Below are positions 61,001 through 64,000 of a stretch of DNA of 64,000 bases, one piece after another (the first letter of the stretch is position 1; the number at the start of each line of letters is the position of its first letter). Under the pieces are notes generated by a model. The model did not search any database. It saw only the letters and a list, made by a program, of their open reading frames with translations, and was not told the DNA's origin. The stretch comes from CAYVIB01 sp964451365 (GTDB lineage: Bacteria; Pseudomonadota; Gammaproteobacteria; Pseudomonadales; Cellvibrionaceae): positions 157,476 through 221,475 of the forward strand of contig CAYVIB010000003.1 of NCBI GenBank assembly GCA_964451365.1, written 5' to 3'. A program made the position numbers and the translations under genes.

Positions 61001-61117
61001 GGTAATGGCCAGTGCGTTATAACCCAGTTTGAAGGCGCGTTCCACCAGCTCCCACGGGTGCGAGGCGCCTTTAAGAAAGGAGTAGTTGGTAATGCAGTGC
61101 AGTTGGGCAAAATACAT
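58022..61117 (-). CDS. dnaE2: Error-prone DNA polymerase III alpha subunit DnaE2
   Basis: A 1031-residue C-family polymerase. The N-terminal PHP domain opens YFAQLHCITNYSFLKGASHP. The catalytic aspartates lie in PPDIDVDFEHERREDV, with GRGSAANSVVCY just before. The fingers and helix-hairpin-helix region follow, and an OB fold lies near 930-1010 (FVQVAGLVTGRQRPG). Length and lack of the C-terminal tau-binding part separate it from replicative DnaE. With ImuA and ImuB it performs damage-induced mutagenic synthesis. It is 12 bases downstream of imuB in one SOS operon. Confidence 0.95.
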   Translation of the reverse strand: MYFAQLHCITNYSFLKGASHPWELVERAFKLGYNALAITDECSLTGVVKAYTAAKKFEEENFKLIIGSTFTLSRGCKLAVIAPHRRAYAELSGFITLARRRMPKGEYEAHMEDLRFRLQTCLVIWLAEPGLENAEAIGKELSLAFKNRLWIGINHQLAGGEQQQFRHWQQLGNQYNIPLLACPRVLMHDRERKPLHDVLTAIGQNTSVNKLGTLLQSNAEACLKPLEDICDLYAPELIAQTAAFAEQCTFSMRELRYQYPLELVPEKFTPIDYLRHLVKKGERERWPEGTPGDVRALLEKELQLIEEKNYEFYFLTVHDIVKFARSKDILCQGRGSAANSVVCYCLRITEIRPGQINVLFERFISKERDEPPDIDVDFEHERREDVIQYIYGKYTRQRAALAATVITYRSRSAVRDVGKALGLEPSLIDYMAKSLAWWDRTGDLAQRIEAVGLQPQQQLLRMFFELVQQILGFPRHLSQHVGGFVITQDKISELVPLENASMPNRTVIQWDKEDLEDMGLLKVDILSLGMLTALRKALEYVHQYEPAIKELEDIPREDEATYKMLSRGDSIGVFQVESRAQMSMLPRLKPKKFYDLVIEIAIVRPGPIQGDMVHPYLRRRDKIDKITYESPDIESVLEPTLGVPIFQEQAIRLAMVAAGFSGGEADQLRRAMATWGKNGNLLQFENKFIQGMLKNRYSPDFAHRLFEQIKGFGGYGFPESHSASFALLCYASSWLKYHHPAAFYCSLLNSQPMGFYSPSQLIQDARRHNIKILPLDINISEYENKLEKIGTDEGKPVWGIRLGFSQIKSLDTSKAEIIAQARQGRPFTSLDDLAWRVGLSSTDLQVLASADALHAISGNRHQSRWQAAAVSPQSELLKDTLFDNARLTTRAPGIQKDVTTDYQMTGLTLRAHPMALLRNEYPFNHCIKQSRLPEWGNKRFVQVAGLVTGRQRPGTANGTIFVTLEDETGNINVIVWRATQEMFRQELLTSQLLMVKGRLETKDSVIHIIAKRLYDFSDKLQNFNLKSRDFH

Positions 61118-61129
61118 CAGACAGCCCTG

Positions 61130-62758
61130 TCAAAAAACTCCGTGGGCATACCATTCCTCATTGTTTAAATCGTAAAAAACCCACACCCGCAGGTTGTCCT
61201 CCCTCTGTGCGACAAAATAGTCGCGCTTGGTGGGTGTGTCCCACCAGTTGCCTTCGATGCGCTCCGGCCCCTGGATTAAATCCAGCTTGCCCTGCCATTC
61301 AAGCTGATTGTTCCTGTAGCGGATAGGAACAGGGGAGTTGAGCAGCCATCCTGGCCGTGACGCTACCTGTTGCGCAACGGGTAGTTCGGTATTTGCGATT
61401 TGATTTAGCGGAATCATTTCGCAGCTTTTTTCCGGAATGTGATTGTTGTGGTAACTGACTTTGTAAACCGCCTTGTCGCCCAGCCGGGCGGTCAGCTTGG
61501 CCAGGGTAATTTCCAACTCGCTATCGTTGCCGGCGTGTTTGCCATCAAAAGACAGTTTGCCATTAATGCCTTCCTGTCGGGTTGCGTGTTGGCATTCCAG
61601 CTCAAGAATATCCACTTCAAATGGCAGTTGCATACTTTCGAACTGAATAACGCTTAAATCAAACAATAATTTCCAGGAAGTTTTACCGCCGCGGCGGGCG
61701 CCGATGCAGTTAACCTTGATAACTTTTTTGTTCTGGTAAATATCGTATAGTCGCCATTCAACGCCCTGGGTCTGCAGTTGCCGCTGATTGAGGTAAATGT
61801 CCAGCTCTTGTAACAATGCTTCCATCGGGGGCTTTAACAAATCGATACCGTCAACGGGATGATCGAACTGCATATTCTGGTTAAAGTATTCTTTCGGTGT
61901 ATACGTGGTCCGTGGTTTTTCAAAAAGGGTTTTTTGTTCAAAATTATTTTCGATGGCGAAGGTTTCGCTGATATGGCGGCAGAACCCGTCGCCAAAGCGT
62001 TTGCGCAACGGCGCCAGCGACTGGCTGTTGATTTGCTTAACGATATCGCCCAGAGTTTCAAAGCCGGTTTTTTCCAGGCTTTCCACGGCCTGGGGATATT
62101 CCCGCAACAGTTGCACGGGCAGTTTTTGCAGGCGTTGAAGAAAATGTTGTTTGTCCGGGATTCCTTCCGGTGTTTCCAGGCTGGGTGTCTCTTCACGGGA
62201 CAATTCTTCCCGGGATAACTCTTCCCGGGATAACTCTTCCCGGGACAACCCACCATAAGACATTTCATCATAGGACAGCAACCATGCGCCGGGCGCCGTG
62301 TGGGCCAGCCCGTAACACAAGGTGTAATCCGGATAAATGGCCTGGAAAAAATTCACCACCAGTTGGTACAGGTTGGTCAGACCATCGAATAAGTTCAGGC
62401 AGCGGGATATTTCCAACAGCAGGCCGGTTTCCATAAGGGTGTCCTTGCGGTAAAACTCCACATAGGGGGTAAAACGGTAAGCGCTTTCCGCCAGGGCTTT
62501 CAACACCTGCGTTTCCAACATTTGATCCCTTTCATGGGTGTCGCAGTTGGACAGGGCCTGGGCGGTGGCTTGCGGCATGCCAACTGAAACACCCGCCTGC
62601 AATGCGCTATGGTTGGCGCATATCACCCGTTGTTTTTCGGTAACGACCGAGGGTTTTTCGTTTGCAAACTGGCAGGCAACCGCTTCCAAAGGTAAATAAG
62701 GAAGCCGTATTGCCAGCCACAGCCTTTCGCTACTTTTGCTCATGTCAGATTTGTTCAT
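61130..62758 (-). CDS. imuB: ImuB, catalytically inactive Y-family polymerase homologue
   Basis: A 542-residue protein. The N-terminal LWLAIRLPYLPLEAVACQF aligns with Y-family polymerases, but the first metal-binding aspartate is missing, the defining trait of ImuB, which acts as clamp-binding adaptor for DnaE2. The C-terminal 200 residues contain the ImuB-C region (EGNWWDTPTKRDYFVAQ, LRVWVFYDLNNEEWYAHG). Unusually, residues about 170-190 are four perfect LSREE repeats. It overlaps imuA by 4 bases (ATGA). Confidence 0.93.
   Translation of the reverse strand: MNKSDMSKSSERLWLAIRLPYLPLEAVACQFANEKPSVVTEKQRVICANHSALQAGVSVGMPQATAQALSNCDTHERDQMLETQVLKALAESAYRFTPYVEFYRKDTLMETGLLLEISRCLNLFDGLTNLYQLVVNFFQAIYPDYTLCYGLAHTAPGAWLLSYDEMSYGGLSREELSREELSREELSREETPSLETPEGIPDKQHFLQRLQKLPVQLLREYPQAVESLEKTGFETLGDIVKQINSQSLAPLRKRFGDGFCRHISETFAIENNFEQKTLFEKPRTTYTPKEYFNQNMQFDHPVDGIDLLKPPMEALLQELDIYLNQRQLQTQGVEWRLYDIYQNKKVIKVNCIGARRGGKTSWKLLFDLSVIQFESMQLPFEVDILELECQHATRQEGINGKLSFDGKHAGNDSELEITLAKLTARLGDKAVYKVSYHNNHIPEKSCEMIPLNQIANTELPVAQQVASRPGWLLNSPVPIRYRNNQLEWQGKLDLIQGPERIEGNWWDTPTKRDYFVAQREDNLRVWVFYDLNNEEWYAHGVF
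62189..62248 (-). repeat. In-frame 15-bp tandem repeat in imuB (four LSREE units)
   Basis: Four consecutive 15-bp units encode L-S-R-E-E, the two middle ones being identical at DNA level. Being a multiple of three, copy changes keep the frame. The repeat sits at the surface linker between palm-like and finger-like regions and could vary in number between strains. Confidence 0.85.
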
Positions 62759-63546
62759 GTCAGGAGTGTCCCCGTTTTGGGCTTGGAACGTATAGGTGTG
62801 ATATTGGATTTTTTGGCTGCCGTGGGCCGGAAAATTGAACTGCCCAGTTCCCGGTGCGCGGTTTGCGGCAACCAGTTTGGCGGCAGGGAAATAACTGCTT
62901 CGCCGGAATTGAATCGGCCTTTTTGTTTGAAAATATCCACTCGCAGGTTTTCCGCCTGCAGTTGTAACAGCAGTCGTAACGGTGCCGGGGAGCTTTGGTT
63001 TTTACTTCTATGCGGGCGCAAAAGGAAATACAGCCCTTGTTGTTCCGCACAGGCCAGTTGGCACTTGCGCAGTTCCGTATAGTTCAGGTAGTGCCTGGGT
63101 TGCCAGGCCAGCAGTGCGGCGCAGTGGCGCGAGCGGCTTAATTCGACGAAGCTGGCGATAAAATCCTGCCGGCTTGCGGCGTGAGTAACCAGGAGTTGAT
63201 CCAGGGGGATTCCCAATTGAATCAGCCCACTGGCAAAAGGTAATGCCGGTGGGTTCAGCAGCGTGACGAAGGTTCCGGATTCGCAAAATATTTTAATTGC
63301 CGGAGTCAGCAGCGGCCATTCTCCGCCGAAGCAACCGTGGCGGTTAAAAGCCTCCGGCAGGCAAACCTCCACCAGGCTTCCCAGCGGCCAGCCCCGGCCA
63401 ACCAGTTTGGGGTCCAGCGTCGCGTGTCCCGTGGAAACAACCTCCCCGGGGGTGAATACCTGGGAGTGTCCCCGCCACACATCGCCCCGGCGCAGCAGCT
63501 GCTCCAGGGTGGGCTTTTGGTTGGGAGTAGTGATGGGTGTATCCAT
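62755..63546 (-). CDS. imuA: ImuA, SOS mutagenesis accessory protein
   Basis: A 263-residue RecA/SulA-like protein. LVGRGWPLGSLVEVCLPE replaces the usual Walker-type region, followed by TFVTLLNPPALPFASGLIQLG and ALLAWQPRHYLNYTELRKCQLACAEQQGLYFLLRP, typical for ImuA/SulA-family proteins in imuA-imuB-dnaE2 cassettes. The ATG at 63546 begins the conserved part, and the frame is open further upstream but crosses into the LexA box. It is the first gene of the SOS operon. Confidence 0.9.
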   Translation of the reverse strand: MDTPITTPNQKPTLEQLLRRGDVWRGHSQVFTPGEVVSTGHATLDPKLVGRGWPLGSLVEVCLPEAFNRHGCFGGEWPLLTPAIKIFCESGTFVTLLNPPALPFASGLIQLGIPLDQLLVTHAASRQDFIASFVELSRSRHCAALLAWQPRHYLNYTELRKCQLACAEQQGLYFLLRPHRSKNQSSPAPLRLLLQLQAENLRVDIFKQKGRFNSGEAVISLPPNWLPQTAHRELGSSIFRPTAAKKSNITPIRSKPKTGTLLT

Positions 63547-63565
63547 GGGTAGAACAACTGAATAA

Positions 63566-63581
63566 CTGGTTAAATATACAG
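63566..63581 (-). promoter_or_regulatory. LexA (SOS) box proximal to imuA
   Basis: CTGTATATTTAACCAG on the minus strand has the CTG-N10-CAG frame and an AT-rich core of the gammaproteobacterial LexA site. It lies 20 bases upstream of the imuA ATG. Confidence 0.85.
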
Positions 63582-63624
63582 TAATCCATAGACAGGAAGC
63601 TTGCAAGAAAGTTGTGGTGGGATT

Positions 63625-63640
63625 CTGTATGGAAATACAG
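63625..63640 (-). promoter_or_regulatory. LexA (SOS) box distal to imuA
   Basis: CTGTATGGAAATACAG is a second CTG-N10-CAG site with near-perfect dyad symmetry (CTGTAT/ATACAG), 59 bases upstream of the first. Two sites imply tight LexA repression of imuA-imuB-dnaE2. Confidence 0.82.
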
Positions 63641-63661
63641 TCTGTGCGAGAGGCTTAAAAC

Positions 63662-63692
63662 AAAAAAAGGGGCGGATAGACCGCCCCTTTTG
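63662..63692. terminator. Bidirectional terminator downstream of the CBM10 gene
   Basis: AAAAGGGGCGG and CCGCCCCTTTT form an 11-bp stem with a 5-base loop flanked by A- and T-runs. On the minus strand it ends the CBM10 transcript 40 bases after its stop and insulates the SOS operon. Confidence 0.92.
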
Positions 63693-63731
63693 ATTGGAAA
63701 CCCGGTTTAATTCAACCGGATTGGATCAGGC

Positions 63732-64000
63732 TTAGTTACAAACCACGCCGCCGTCACCCCACTGATCGTTACAGGTGTTGTCGCCGATACAGCTCTGATT
63801 GTTTTCCCATCCCCAACCGCTGGACTGGTTCTGACACGACGGATACAGACTGCCGTACCAGTTACATTGACAGCCGCTGTTGTTGCCGCCGCTGGAGCTG
63901 GAGGATGAGGAACTGGAGCTGCTGGAAGAGCTGGAGCTTGAAGAGCTGCCGGAGCCGCCACAGTTGCCGCTGAAGCAGTCGGAGGTATCGCCAAAGCCGA
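63732..64000 (-). CDS. C-terminal end of a carbohydrate-active protein with poly-Ser linker and CBM10
   Basis: Only the last 89 residues are inside the window. They comprise a cysteine-containing stretch (GFGDTSDCFSGNCGG), a linker of nearly uninterrupted serines (about 18), and a terminal ~45-residue family 10 carbohydrate-binding module: CQCNWYGSLYPSC, GWGWENNQSC and the CNDQWGDGGVVC end. The aromatic Trp/Tyr residues bind crystalline cellulose and six cysteines form disulfides. The catalytic part lies beyond the right edge, so the enzyme type is unknown. Poly-Ser linkers with CBM10 are characteristic of Cellvibrio-like secreted plant-wall enzymes. Confidence 0.88.
   Translation of the reverse strand, partial: GFGDTSDCFSGNCGGSGSSSSSSSSSSSSSSSSSSSGGNNSGCQCNWYGSLYPSCQNQSSGWGWENNQSCIGDNTCNDQWGDGGVVCN

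Noticed and set aside
63707..63994. Ala/Pro-rich minus-strand frame at the right edge
   Set aside because: It is a shifted reading of the poly-Ser/CBM10 sequence; the true frame ends at 63732 with conserved Cys and Trp residues.
1..64000. tRNA, rRNA or a complete transposase gene
   Set aside because: No cloverleaf, rRNA signature or DDE transposase sequence was recognised on either strand by reading; a dedicated RNA search was not possible.

Overview
The window looks like a chromosomal segment from a gammaproteobacterium of the Cellvibrionaceae (Cellvibrio/Teredinibacter/Gilvimarinus-like). The housekeeping order ispB | rplU-rpmA-obgE-proB is typical of gammaproteobacteria. The last gene ends in a long poly-serine linker followed by a family 10 cellulose-binding module, which is a hallmark of plant-cell-wall degraders in this family. 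GC content is moderate to high. No tRNA, rRNA, CRISPR array or complete insertion sequence was seen. A 100-base run of N at 46624-46723 shows that this is a draft scaffold.

Layout. 1-557: a bufferin-type RiPP pair (bufA, bufB), with bufB cut by the window edge. 724-6934: housekeeping genes (pgi, ispB, rplU, rpmA, obgE, proB). 7099-24632: an aryl polyene (xanthomonadin-type) pigment locus of 18 pigment genes in four transcription blocks, led by a HisC-like aminotransferase. It has two ACPs, an acyl/aryl-AMP ligase, two ketosynthases plus a chain-length-factor-like protein, a ketoreductase, two hotdog dehydratases, a thioesterase, three acyl/glycosyl transferases, a LolA-like carrier and an MMPL exporter. 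A chorismatase should make the hydroxybenzoate starter, and a flavin-dependent halogenase homologue suggests a halogenated product. 24707-26662: a cytosolic PAS-PAS hybrid histidine kinase.

26858-39593: a run of genes with an envelope and stress flavour. It contains a phosphodiesterase/EEP-nuclease fusion, a GT4 glycosyltransferase, a six-hairpin glycosidase-like protein, a TVP38/TMEM64 membrane protein, a phosphoribosyltransferase, a DUF4136 lipoprotein, an alpha/beta hydrolase, a DUF2905 protein, and an overlapping hsp20-lon pair. A second, stand-alone flavin-dependent halogenase (39934-41289) sits between lon and rpsT. 41816-44583 is a sensor kinase/regulator pair of the proteobacterial dedicated-sortase type, followed by glk. 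46523-48131 is a self-contained ECF41 sigma module: a recognisable promoter, a carboxymuconolactone decarboxylase and the sigma factor. 48265-57683 holds assorted transport, regulatory and secreted proteins (TfoX-N, Kef-type antiporter, GNAT, CBS, MauE-like, CspA-like, RhlE-like, a gluzincin peptidase and a secreted unknown). 58022-63546 is the SOS mutagenesis cassette imuA-imuB-dnaE2 with two LexA boxes upstream. The CBM10 protein closes the window.

Intergenic space carries several small dispersed repeats that look like non-autonomous mobile or foldback elements. Two ~95-bp elements share 18-bp ends (4471-4562, 6949-7044). A 119-bp block occurs in two inverted copies differing at one base (35553-35671, 39668-39786), each linked to the same 18-bp end motif. 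A 258-bp foldback element (57755-58012) has perfect 15-bp terminal inverted repeats. The N gap is flanked by an exact 55-bp duplication and is probably an assembly artefact.
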